A stretch of DNA of 64,000 bases. Origin: Avibacterium paragallinarum. GTDB taxonomy: Bacteria; Pseudomonadota; Gammaproteobacteria; Enterobacterales; Pasteurellaceae. Positions 53,501 through 60,123 of the stretch are shown piece after piece. The stretch is from assembly GCF_900450705.1 (NCBI RefSeq), contig NZ_UGHK01000002.1, positions 1,430,970-1,494,969 on the forward strand, given 5' to 3'. A program made the translations under genes and the position numbers. The notes beneath the pieces are model-generated. The model saw only the letters and a program-made list of their open reading frames with translations. It searched no databases and was not told the origin of the DNA. The stretch's first letter is position 1, and every line of letters begins with the position of its first letter.

Positions 53501-54219
53501 GGGGCTGTCCTAGATAACAACTAAAAAATCTATTTAGGTTAGAATGAACCAATGAGAAAAAGTCGTCTAAGTCAGCACAAACAAAATAAACTCATTGAGC
53601 TATTTGTTGCAGGTGTTACTGCAAGGACAGCAGCAGAGTTAGTCAATGTAAACAAAACGACTGCCGCATATTACTTTCATCGTTTACGCCAACTCATCTA
53701 TCAAAACAGCCTTCACTTAGAGATGTTTGAAGGTGAAATTGAAGCCGATGAAAGTTATTTTGGCGGTGCTCGCAAAGGCAAACGTGGTCGTGGTGCGGCA
53801 GGGAAAATTGCGGTATTCGGGCTTCTCAAGCGCAATGGCAAGGTTTATACCGTTGCGGTTCCAAATACGCAATCTGCCACCTTGTTACCCATTATTCGGG
53901 AGCAGGTAAAGCCTGATAGTATTGTTTACACCGATAATTATCGTAGTTATGACGTGCTTGATGTGAGTGAATTTAGTCATTTTCGTATCAATCACAGCAC
54001 ACATTTTGCTGAAAATCATAACCACATTAACGGAATTGAGAATTTTTGAAGCCAAGCAAAACGCCATTTACGCAAATTTAATGGTATCCCAAAAGCGCAT
54101 TTTGAGCTTTATTTAAAGGAATGTGAATGGCGTTTTAATTACAGCAACATAAAAAGTCAAATTTCTATTTTAAAACAATTGGTTAAAGGGAGTTTAGTCT
54201 AGTTATCTAGGACAGCCCC
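53501..54219 (+). mobile_element. IS1016-type element (IS1595 family), copy 2, degenerate
   Basis: Same 719-bp length and ends as copy 1. The direct repeat ATAATTTT lies one base outside each end (53492-53499 and 54221-54228), with T before GGGG and A after CCCC, so the duplication is offset compared with copy 1. The transposase has a nonsense codon. It truncates the small gene at 54199-54420 and marks the edge of the Mu-like region. Confidence 0.88.
53552..54202 (+). pseudogene. IS1595-family transposase with premature stop
   Basis: Nearly identical to the 216-residue transposase of copy 1, but TGG for the tryptophan in ENFWSQ is TGA at 54047-54049, stopping after 165 residues and removing the end of the catalytic domain. 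The remaining frame is still open to 54202. The copy is probably inactive by itself but could be moved by copy 1. One other change is C to R near residue 36. Confidence 0.9.
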
Positions 54220-54420
54220 AATAATTTTGCGTAATGCACACGCCGTTATTGGATTTTTGTCATGTCCCCTTATACCACTTTTCATCGAATAAGCTACATT
54301 TCTTAAGGTTTGATAATCCCCTCGCAATGCTTTTGTTAATTCATTTTTTGCTTCATCTGTCATTGCAAAAACAGACAATGAAAGCATGCTACATAGCATT
54401 GCAAGCATTAATTTTTTCAT
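54199..54420 (-). pseudogene. Small secreted protein truncated by the IS1016-type element
   Basis: Begins MKKLMLAMLCSMLSLSVFAM, a clear signal peptide, followed by TDEAKNELTKALRGDYQTLRNVAYSMKSG and CALRKI; the last seven or so codons come from the IS end. Removing the element and one 8-bp repeat rejoins the frame to about twenty basic residues before a stop, which may not be the original end. I do not recognise a function; similar short signal-peptide proteins occur in Pasteurellaceae prophages. A ribosome-binding site ATGGAGAAAAT precedes the ATG. Confidence 0.6.
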
Positions 54421-54435
54421 ATTTTCTCCATTAAA

Positions 54436-54456
54436 AAAGGCTCTAAACGAGCCTTT
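54436..54456 (-). terminator. Hairpin terminator in the prophage
   Basis: AAAGGCTC (54436-54443) with GAGCCTTT (54449-54456), loop of five; on the minus strand it is followed by TTT. It separates the antA unit from the truncated small gene. Confidence 0.75.
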
Positions 54457-54473
54457 AATTTATTAAATATTGC

Positions 54474-54680
54474 TTACTCTGTCGAGTGTAAAATTGCCAA
54501 CATCTGATCTACATCACAATTTAATTTAAACGCTAACGCCCCAATTAGGCAAGCAAGCTGATCTAAACTAATTTGATCGGCAGTATTATCCACAATTTCT
54601 AGCAGATGTTGCAGGCTTTTTAACCCCTCTGCCACGCGGCGAACATCTTCGATTTTGTCAAATTGATTAAACTTGTTCAT
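54474..54680 (-). CDS. Small prophage protein of unknown function
   Basis: A 68-residue, mostly helical protein (MNKFNQFDKIEDVRRVAEGL) with leucine-rich segments LDQLACLIGALAFKL. It overlaps the antA end by 14 nt and has a GGAGG-like site (AAGGAGGCAACA) within antA, so it is translated with it. No family recognised. Its position after an antirepressor suggests a role in the same regulatory unit, but that is a guess. Confidence 0.65.
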   Translation of the reverse strand: MNKFNQFDKIEDVRRVAEGLKSLQHLLEIVDNTADQISLDQLACLIGALAFKLNCDVDQMLAILHSTE

Positions 54681-55341
54681 TGTTGCCTCCTTGACTAAAT
54701 AACGCTAATTGTGTGTTCTGTGTTTGACGGCGTTGTAGCAGCCCTAAATCAAAGAGTTTACGCAAGCGATTTTCAAGAGCAGTTTTGCCTAAGTCTAACA
54801 ATTTGGCGATTTCGCTGTTGTTGAGTCCCATTTCACGATACAGCACAATTTTTTCACATTCTGGGTGCGCGACAAATAAGGCTTTGCGGGCATTGGTTAA
54901 AAGCACGCCTAATTCTTGCGGGTTTTGGCGTAAAAAAGTAGGAATGCTGAGAAGTTGCCGTTTCGCTTCGTTCAACTCCGCGTTTAATTGCGGAATTAAG
55001 GCACGCATTTTGTTATCGTCTTCGATAAATTGCTGACGGATTTGATAGCCGATTTCGCTATGTTCCATTAAGCAAAGATGTTTGGCGGTGTCGATGGTTA
55101 GGTGGTAGTCTTTCACTTCCATTTCACGACTTCCCCATACCCCAGTTTTAACACGTTCAGATTTGATCACGTTCAAAAAATCAACATTTTCTAAAAAGAG
55201 ATTATCTTCTAAACGGCGATTAATCCAAATATCAAAACGAGTTCTGACCTGCAATACTTTATGAAGATCACGAGCATTAATTAAAAGGGTAGGTTGATTA
55301 TTGATAGTGCCAGTAAAGGCATTGATAGGTAAATTTGTCAT
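54667..55341 (-). CDS. AntA/AntB-type antirepressor
   Basis: Phage antirepressor that counteracts the repressor in P1-like immI regions. The 224-residue protein has the N-terminal AntA domain (about 8-105) with INARDLHKVLQVRTRFDIWI, NRRLEDNLFLENVDF, and DYHLTIDTAKHLCLMEHSEIGYQIRQQFI, and a C-terminal part with a helix-turn-helix (about 172-200, NNSEIAKLLDLGKTALENRL). The start follows AAAAAGGAAAAATACAGT. A C4-like RNA lies in its leader, with complementary loops, so translation is probably controlled by antisense pairing. Confidence 0.88.
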   Translation of the reverse strand: MTNLPINAFTGTINNQPTLLINARDLHKVLQVRTRFDIWINRRLEDNLFLENVDFLNVIKSERVKTGVWGSREMEVKDYHLTIDTAKHLCLMEHSEIGYQIRQQFIEDDNKMRALIPQLNAELNEAKRQLLSIPTFLRQNPQELGVLLTNARKALFVAHPECEKIVLYREMGLNNSEIAKLLDLGKTALENRLRKLFDLGLLQRRQTQNTQLALFSQGGNNEQV

Positions 55342-55384
55342 ACTGTATTTTTCCTTTTTGTGGAAACCCTATTTTTGGTAGGGC

Positions 55385-55459
55385 GGTCGAGAGCCAAAAA
55401 CTGTACAGTAAACAGCGGAGTTATTCCCTTGCGGTATTGTATTCCTCGCACTCTCGACC
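55385..55459 (-). ncRNA. C4-like antisense RNA in the antA leader
   Basis: A 75-nt element on the minus strand closed by GGTCGAGAG/CTCTCGACC (complements of 55451-55459 and 55385-55393), with internal hairpins including CTGTTTACTGTACAG. Size, three-way-junction layout and position upstream of ant fit the C4 antisense RNAs of P1 and P7. Two stretches match the antA leader: GTTTTTGG can pair with CCAAAAAT, which forms the loop of a small CCCTA/TAGGG hairpin (55367-55383), and TACTGTA can pair with TACAGTA at the antA start codon (55341-55347). Confidence 0.6.
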
Positions 55460-55647
55460 ATTGATTAAAAAGTTTTCATTTTTTCACCGCACTTGGGCGT
55501 TCTGATGCTCAAATTGCAGATAAAAAAATAGCACAAATAACGGTTGCACTAGCCGTACTGTCGCTTTTTTTGGAAGCTTGATCGCAAAATTAACTTTTTT
55601 TTCCCCTTGCGTCAAGCCCCAAAAGCGATTTTATGCAAAATGTTTTG

Positions 55648-56055
55648 TTATTTTTTCTTGTTGTCATACACCGACAACATTTGGATCACCTTTTTTAATT
55701 GCCACACAGCAAGCCAGTCAATAAATTCAATACCAAAGGCTTTTTTGCCAATCGTGTCAGCATACTGCGGTGTAAGGTTATGCTTAGCAAGTAATGCGGT
55801 AATTTTGGCAAGGTACGGCTTTTTCGCTTTAGCTGGACTTGGGCGATTTCCCCAAAAATTCGACCGCACTTTTGCCCCACGTTGTGCCATTAAATCCAAC
55901 ACTTGATTAAGCTCGGCGTTGGTCATTGCTTTGCAACTGGTTTTATTTACGGCGTTCATTAAAAAAGTGCGGTAGGTTTCTTCGTCCATTTTTAACTGAC
56001 TTTTACCAATATGCACTTTGGCAATCAGGTTTTTGCGGTAATTTTCATTTTGCAT
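55648..56055 (-). CDS. gemA: Mu GemA-like protein (gp16, DUF1018)
   Basis: In Mu, GemA affects host DNA supercoiling and early gene expression. The 135-residue protein has the DUF1018 pattern: NLIAKVHIGKSQLKMDEETYRTFL, NKTSCKAMTNAELNQVLDLM, and a C-terminal helical part. Start ATG 56055 follows GCGAGGAGCGTTAA and overlaps the preceding gene by 11 nt. In Mu the next gene is mor; here antA follows instead after about 300 bp. Confidence 0.85.
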   Translation of the reverse strand: MQNENYRKNLIAKVHIGKSQLKMDEETYRTFLMNAVNKTSCKAMTNAELNQVLDLMAQRGAKVRSNFWGNRPSPAKAKKPYLAKITALLAKHNLTPQYADTIGKKAFGIEFIDWLAVWQLKKVIQMLSVYDNKKK

Positions 56056-56416
56056 TTAACGCTCCTCGCCATTCGTTTAGTATGGCTTTAATTTTCGCTT
56101 TTCGCTCGGGTGTGAGCGGTTGCGGTTCGGGCTTGGGTAATTCCATCACTTTGCGATTGGGTAAGCGGTCTAACAGCATTTTCGGGGCCGGAAAACGCTC
56201 ACATTCCGCACATAACCGCATAAATGCCTGCTCAATTCGCCATTTATCTTCTTTCTCTTGCCAGCCGCCATAAAGGCGTTGGCTTAAAATCACCTGCACC
56301 CACACTTCCGCCGTGGCTTTGATCATCTCTTCGGGCGGTTGGTTGGCAAGGCGTAACACCACCAATTTTCCCAACCCTTGAGCTACGGTTCGTTTTAGCC
56401 ATTTTTCATCTGCCAT
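56045..56416 (-). CDS. Prophage protein of unknown function
   Basis: A 123-residue protein beginning MADEKWLKRTVAQGLGKLV, start chosen for the GGAG seven bases upstream. It has a helical N-terminal region and a proline-rich segment MELPKPEPQPLTPERKAKIK before the end. Similar proteins occur in the early regions of Mu-like prophages of Pasteurellaceae and Neisseria next to GemA. No specific role recognised. Confidence 0.7.
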   Translation of the reverse strand: MADEKWLKRTVAQGLGKLVVLRLANQPPEEMIKATAEVWVQVILSQRLYGGWQEKEDKWRIEQAFMRLCAECERFPAPKMLLDRLPNRKVMELPKPEPQPLTPERKAKIKAILNEWRGALNAK

Positions 56417-56894
56417 TGGCAAACTCCGCTAAATTTTGTAAGGCTTTGCCTGTTTTGCTGCCGAATTGTGGGGCAGTGGCAGGCGGATTACTTTGCCCGT
56501 TCATCATATTGTGATGGCTATTTTTGGCTTGCCACTTAGTCATCACCTCATACAAATAACCGTGTGAGGTAAGCGGGCGTTTGATATGGTGGCGACTGTT
56601 TAATACAATGGTTAAGCCATCAATCCAACATTCAATGGGGGCAGAATAAACCTGCCCATTACGGCTAAATTGCCCGCGTTGCACCTCATCAACCAATTCA
56701 CTGAGTAGTTTCGCTAAGCGATCCATTGTGAGTGCGGATTTTTCAGGGCGGAATAGAGCTAAATACTGCACCGCCAACCGCCCAAACTCGCCATTGAGCG
56801 ATAACGCGTTCATCACCGCTTGGCTTGCTTGGTCGTGCTGTAACAACACATCTAGCGACAACACCGCCCCGCACGCAGGGCATTTACATTTCAT
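56406..56894 (-). CDS. Zinc-ribbon-like prophage protein of unknown function
   Basis: A 162-residue protein starting MKCKCPACGAVLSLDVLL; the CKCPAC cysteines suggest a half zinc ribbon. The middle is helical (FGRLAVQYLALFRPEKSALTMDRLAKLLSEL), the end low-complexity (NGQSNPPATAPQFGSKTG). The ATG follows TTTTAAAAGGAGTTTAAAA, a strong site. It overlaps the next gene by 11 nt. DNA replication or binding is conceivable but not shown. Confidence 0.7.
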   Translation of the reverse strand: MKCKCPACGAVLSLDVLLQHDQASQAVMNALSLNGEFGRLAVQYLALFRPEKSALTMDRLAKLLSELVDEVQRGQFSRNGQVYSAPIECWIDGLTIVLNSRHHIKRPLTSHGYLYEVMTKWQAKNSHHNMMNGQSNPPATAPQFGSKTGKALQNLAEFANGR

Positions 56895-56919
56895 TTTTAA
56901 ACTCCTTTTAAAACGGGGT

Positions 56920-56970
56920 TAAAACACATTATTCCGCCCTCTGGGTACAAAGGGCGGTAAATGGGTTTTA
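56920..56970. repeat. Palindromic intergenic structure in the prophage (first)
   Basis: Outer arms TAAAACAC (56920) and GGGTTTTA (56963-56970) with inner stem CCGCCCT (56934-56940)/AGGGCGG (56951-56957). Similar outer arms occur at 58401-58491. Confidence 0.5.
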
Positions 56971-57288
56971 AGTAACACTTTCATCTTTAAAATCATCAGT
57001 ATCAAACATAAGGTTGCTCCTTGGAGTAAATGAATACCTAGGTTGTACATAATAAACCTCAAAGTCTTCACTATTGGCTTTTTTTACAGCAAGGCAGACA
57101 CCATCAGCTTCTTCGTCATAAATCTCCCATTCTAAATGATTTTCTTTTAAAATTTCTTCGGCAATAGTATCAAGGCAACTGTAATCGCTCTCAAAACGCT
57201 CCCATGTTTTACCTTCAAGACTTTTTAGTACATCTTCTTTGCTGGCGTCTTCATCGCAATCTAGCAGTATGTATTCATATTCTTTCAT
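56968..57288 (-). CDS. Acidic prophage protein of unknown function
   Basis: A 106-residue, strongly acidic protein (MKEYEYILLDCDEDASKEDV; many Asp and Glu, estimated pI about 4). No motif recognised. It lies in the run of early prophage genes with an AGGGATAAAA start site. Acidic early phage proteins are sometimes DNA mimics or inhibitors of host defences; this one shows no specific sign of that. Confidence 0.6.
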   Translation of the reverse strand: MKEYEYILLDCDEDASKEDVLKSLEGKTWERFESDYSCLDTIAEEILKENHLEWEIYDEEADGVCLAVKKANSEDFEVYYVQPRYSFTPRSNLMFDTDDFKDESVT

Positions 57289-57306
57289 TTTTATCCCTTA
57301 TTTCTT

Positions 57307-57546
57307 TCATCTAACTTCACACAAAGAGTGCAACCAATCTTTACAAGCACTCAACCGAATAAACTGGCACTTGCTTAAATCCCACCCAAAAGTCAAGCAC
57401 CCGACATAACCAAGATCATCAGAGGGTAATTTAGGGGTTGGTCTATCTTTAAACCCATACACCTCACCTGTTGGATCAGTGGCGATATAATTTACCCAGT
57501 TAGGGACGCTATATTCTTTGCCACGATACATTACTAACGCGTTCAT
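57307..57546 (-). CDS. Small prophage protein of unknown function
   Basis: A 79-residue protein (MNALVMYRGKEYSVPNWVNYIATDPTG...) rich in aromatic residues, suggesting a compact beta fold. It overlaps the preceding gene by 4 nt. Not recognised. Confidence 0.6.
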   Translation of the reverse strand: MNALVMYRGKEYSVPNWVNYIATDPTGEVYGFKDRPTPKLPSDDLGYVGCLTFGWDLSKCQFIRLSACKDWLHSLCEVR

Positions 57547-57854
57547 TTTTCACTCTCCAAAATTGCTTTACGTTTATCTTTGATAACTGGCGTAATGGCT
57601 CGTTTAATGGCAAGTTGTAATTCATTAACAAAATCCTCATTGTCTAGGTTATCAAAAAGGAGCATCATTAAATTCGGATCTATTGTGTCAAATAAAGTAC
57701 GATAGGCATCAACCTCGTCAAATACTCCACCTTCCCAATCAAGCCGAACAATATTGCCACCTAAAACGTCCGTTTTGCTTGATATTTCTAGCTGTTCAAG
57801 CTGGTGGCGTTCCATTTCTATTTCGATTGTCATTCGGACTTTTTCGTCAATCAT
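57543..57854 (-). CDS. Prophage protein of unknown function
   Basis: A 103-residue protein starting MIDEKVRMTIEIEMERHQLE; the ATG at 57854 follows GTAAGGGGGTAAAG, so I prefer it to a start 7 codons further up. Helical C-terminus with FVNELQLAIKRAITPVIKDKRK. Not recognised. Confidence 0.6.
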   Translation of the reverse strand: MIDEKVRMTIEIEMERHQLEQLEISSKTDVLGGNIVRLDWEGGVFDEVDAYRTLFDTIDPNLMMLLFDNLDNEDFVNELQLAIKRAITPVIKDKRKAILESEK

Positions 57855-57856
57855 CT

Positions 57857-58024
57857 TTACCCCCTTACCTGCCATCTCGCCTTTGGCAGTTGGTTTTGCA
57901 CCATTTCCATATACACCCCCGCCGCAATATAGTTGCCCGTATTAATCGCTCTGACTGCTTGTTGAAGCTGTCCGATCATCATATCCAGCTTGAGTGCAAG
58001 TTCACTTTGCTTTTGCGTTGTCAT
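57857..58024 (-). CDS. Short prophage protein (55 residues)
   Basis: Begins MTTQKQSELALKLDMMIGQLQQAV and ends KARWQVRG. Its ATG overlaps the stop of the preceding gene (ATGA) and its stop is 2 bp before the next start, so it fits tightly in the operon. Helical, unknown function. Confidence 0.6.
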   Translation of the reverse strand: MTTQKQSELALKLDMMIGQLQQAVRAINTGNYIAAGVYMEMVQNQLPKARWQVRG

Positions 58025-58185
58025 AGCTCTTCAACCTCCACAACCTCGTCAATTTCCGTAATCTGATGAGGCAATTTATTCAGGTCTAAGGTGTTTAAAT
58101 CACATTTTTCCGCCGCCTGCTCAATGCTTTCGGCTTCTACGGTGATTTCAACCATTCCATAAACTCTGACAAGATATTTATTCAT
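58021..58185 (-). CDS. Short acidic prophage protein (54 residues)
   Basis: MNKYLVRVYGMVEITVEAES followed by an acidic end (EIDEVVEVEEL). It overlaps the ANR gene by 8 nt and the next gene by 4 nt. The pattern of a beta strand, then VEAES-EQAAEKC, resembles small DpnD/PcfM-like phage proteins, but I am not certain. Confidence 0.6.
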   Translation of the reverse strand: MNKYLVRVYGMVEITVEAESIEQAAEKCDLNTLDLNKLPHQITEIDEVVEVEEL

Positions 58186-58378
58186 CATCTGCCCCCTTAA
58201 ACGGTCTTGTTGCTACTCGGCGACAAAAATCTGCTCGGTTTTCGCACCATTGTTGGTTTTCCATTTTATTTGCCAAAGTTGCCGCTACTCCCCACAACCT
58301 CGCCGCATTGCGGTAATCGCCCGCTTTTTCGATTTCTGCGGCAATTTCCGCCGCATCTTTAAAGGTTTGTTTTGCCAT
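58178..58378 (-). CDS. ANR-family transcriptional regulator
   Basis: A 66-residue protein (MAKQTFKDAAEIAAEIEKAG...) with AGDYRNAARLWGVAATLANKMENQQWCENRADFC, the pattern of the ANR family (negative regulators of AraC-type activators), common in prophages and plasmids. ATG follows AACAGGAGCAAAAA. In this setting it may act on host or phage regulators; the target is unknown. Confidence 0.7.
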   Translation of the reverse strand: MAKQTFKDAAEIAAEIEKAGDYRNAARLWGVAATLANKMENQQWCENRADFCRRVATRPFKGADDE

Positions 58379-58400
58379 TTTTTGCTCCTGTTTTGATGGT

Positions 58401-58491
58401 TAAAACACTTTATAAACGCCCTTCCTTCTCTTCCCCCTCTTTTGTAAAGAGGGGGCTGGGGGAGATTAAAAGAGCGTTGAAAAGGGTTTTA
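58401..58491. repeat. Long imperfect palindrome in the prophage (second)
   Basis: A perfect 10-bp stem CCCCCTCTTT (58433-58442)/AAAGAGGGGG (58446-58455) lies inside outer arms TAAAACACTTT (58401) and its imperfect complement ending GGGTTTTA (58491), with AACGC/GCGTT also paired. It separates the ANR gene from the small peptide gene and may be a terminator or RNA processing site. Confidence 0.6.
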
Positions 58492-58557
58492 AATTGATTT
58501 ATACATTAGCCACCCCATTAAGACAAAATACCCCAGCATTACAATCACATCGTCCAT
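58489..58557 (-). CDS. Possible 22-residue membrane peptide
   Basis: Starts directly after the stop of the DUF3164 gene (TAAATG). The peptide begins MDDVIVMLGYFVLMGWLMY and ends KSI: one hydrophobic helix flanked by charges. Placement suggests translational coupling, but so short a frame could be chance. Confidence 0.35.
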   Translation of the reverse strand: MDDVIVMLGYFVLMGWLMYKSI

Positions 58558-59178
58558 TTACACCCCCGCCATATCCAAACTAATCGGCTGATATTGATCG
58601 CTATCACCCACACGCTCATAAACTCGCACATAGGCTTTAGAGCTGACTACTTGCACACTTTCGCTAATGGCTTGCATTGCATTGAGCCAACGTGGGTCGG
58701 TGATTTCAACACGGCGTAAGCCTAAAATTCTCCCTGTGTTGAGATTGCCTTCTTTATCCACATCAAAAGCACGTTCAATCAAGGTTTTTAGCTCTGGGCG
58801 AGAGCCTTCCGACCATTCGCTAAGGCACTCATCAATTAACGCCTTAGCCGCCTGAATGCGTTCATCAAATTGCAAATGATCGCTAATCGCTCGCACGATT
58901 TTGTATTTGCCGTCATAGCTAAATAGCGTAACGTTGCCTTTGTTGCCGCCCAGTTTGGCGTTGTACTTTTCGGCGGACAGTTCGATGAAAGCCTGAATAT
59001 CACCAAAAATCCCACCTTTAAAGCGGCTCATCTCAAGGTTTAAGGCTTTGGCTTTTTCCACCCACTCGCACACTAAGGCGTGGCGTGCTTGGTCGATCTC
59101 TTTTACCAGCTCTTCGGGGGTAAGGTTGCCTTTGGCATCTCGCCAGTAGGTTTTGCCTTCAATTACGGTTTTACTCAT
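58558..59178 (-). CDS. DUF3164 prophage protein
   Basis: A 206-residue protein typical of Mu-like early regions: starts MSKTVIEGKTYWRDAKGNLTP and has VKEIDQARHALVCEWVEKAKALN, AEKYNAKLGGNKGNVTLFSYDGKYKI, and a C-terminal helical part with RILGLRRVEITDPRW. Function unknown. ATG follows AGGAGAAAACA. Confidence 0.82.
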   Translation of the reverse strand: MSKTVIEGKTYWRDAKGNLTPEELVKEIDQARHALVCEWVEKAKALNLEMSRFKGGIFGDIQAFIELSAEKYNAKLGGNKGNVTLFSYDGKYKIVRAISDHLQFDERIQAAKALIDECLSEWSEGSRPELKTLIERAFDVDKEGNLNTGRILGLRRVEITDPRWLNAMQAISESVQVVSSKAYVRVYERVGDSDQYQPISLDMAGV

Positions 59179-59187
59179 TGTTTTCTC

Positions 59188-59388
59188 CTATGGGTTAGCT
59201 GATTGATTACAGGTATAAACGTCATAATTGCCGTTGATTTTGGGGGTGATGCCGCCGTTATTAACAACCAAATACACCACGCCACTTTTACAGATTTCAG
59301 CAATTCGCACTTCGTTAAACTTGGCTTGGGTTTGTGCATCACACCCAGCCAACAAAAGTGCGGTACAAATTACGGCGATTTTTTTCAT
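59188..59388 (-). CDS. Small prophage lipoprotein
   Basis: A 66-residue protein with a lipoprotein signal: MKKIAVICTALLLAGC, lipobox LLAG with C16. The mature part of about 50 residues has one further pair of cysteines (EICKSG, YTCNQS) that could form a disulfide. Surface lipoproteins in temperate phages sometimes change the lysogen's outer membrane or block superinfection; here no function is shown. It overlaps the next upstream gene by 4 nt. Confidence 0.72.
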   Translation of the reverse strand: MKKIAVICTALLLAGCDAQTQAKFNEVRIAEICKSGVVYLVVNNGGITPKINGNYDVYTCNQSANP

Positions 59389-59579
59389 TTGGTTTTTTCC
59401 TCTTTATCAATTTTGATCACAATCAAACGTTTCTTTTTGCTTGCTTTATCGCCCAACTTAGCGTAGCGATAAATCGTGGTTTTACTTAAGTTAAATTGCT
59501 TTGCTAACTGTTCCGCAGTGCCGTCTCCTAAGTTATCCTCACCCTCATAGACGGCGTAAATATCAAGAGACTTTGCCAT
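59385..59579 (-). CDS. Small helix-turn-helix prophage protein
   Basis: A 64-residue protein with a helix-turn-helix in TAEQLAKQFNLSKTTIYRYAK (about 21-41) and a basic tail KKKRLIVIKIDKEEKTK. Probably a DNA-binding regulator of the early region. Length suits a minimal binding domain. Confidence 0.68.
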   Translation of the reverse strand: MAKSLDIYAVYEGEDNLGDGTAEQLAKQFNLSKTTIYRYAKLGDKASKKKRLIVIKIDKEEKTK

Positions 59580-59587
59580 TACTCACC

Positions 59588-59803
59588 TCAAAACCAGTAC
59601 ACCGTACAATTTCCCACTTTCGTGATAAACCGCTCACGACGTTGCCCATTGATCTTTTCTACAATCTGTGTAGCGGATGCCATTAGGCGTTTACTTGGGC
59701 GTAAAATTAAAAAACTCGGAAAACGTCCATCTTTCGATTTCACAATCTCCACCCCTTCGCGACGGAGTAAATACGCGGTATCAATAATGTCGGCTCTTGC
59801 CAT
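59588..59803 (-). CDS. Small basic prophage protein of unknown function
   Basis: A 71-residue, basic protein (MARADIIDTAYLLRREGVEI; FLILRPSKRLMASATQIV). ATG follows TTAAGGAGAAAGAAA. A DNA-related role is possible but unproven. Confidence 0.6.
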   Translation of the reverse strand: MARADIIDTAYLLRREGVEIVKSKDGRFPSFLILRPSKRLMASATQIVEKINGQRRERFITKVGNCTVYWF

Positions 59804-59822
59804 TTTCTTTCTCCTTAAATCA

Positions 59823-60116
59823 CTACCTATTGTTAATAAACATTCTTAAATACCAGTAAGCTACATACCAACTTCTTCTATCCCTAAAACATCCCTTTTC
59901 AAAACTCATCACAACCCTAGAGCTATTATCTATGTCAGCTTTGCTACAATCTGGATTACCTACAACAGCCAAAGCGACCGAAAAATCAAAGTGTTTTCGA
60001 CCTCTTTTAAAAGCAACAACACCTTTTCGCACATTAAACTCTTTTAACCCCGCCAGTCGCTGATCATTCCAGCGTTGATACACTTTTTTTTCGTATGTAA
60101 CATCAACTCTCATCAT
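59823..60116 (-). CDS. Prophage protein of unknown function after MuB
   Basis: A 97-residue protein with many Arg, Lys and aromatic residues (MMRVDVTYEKKVYQRWNDQRL; DRRSWYVAYWYLRMF). It starts 7 bp after the MuB stop, so it belongs to the A-B transcript. The start could be either of two tandem ATGs. Confidence 0.6.
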   Translation of the reverse strand: MMRVDVTYEKKVYQRWNDQRLAGLKEFNVRKGVVAFKRGRKHFDFSVALAVVGNPDCSKADIDNSSRVVMSFEKGCFRDRRSWYVAYWYLRMFINNR

Positions 60117-60123
60117 TGCCCCC

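Noticed and set aside
53370-53552. A 60-codon minus-strand frame crossing the IS1016-type left end
   Set aside because: It mixes IS end and intergenic DNA; no start site, no relation to the truncated small gene frame.
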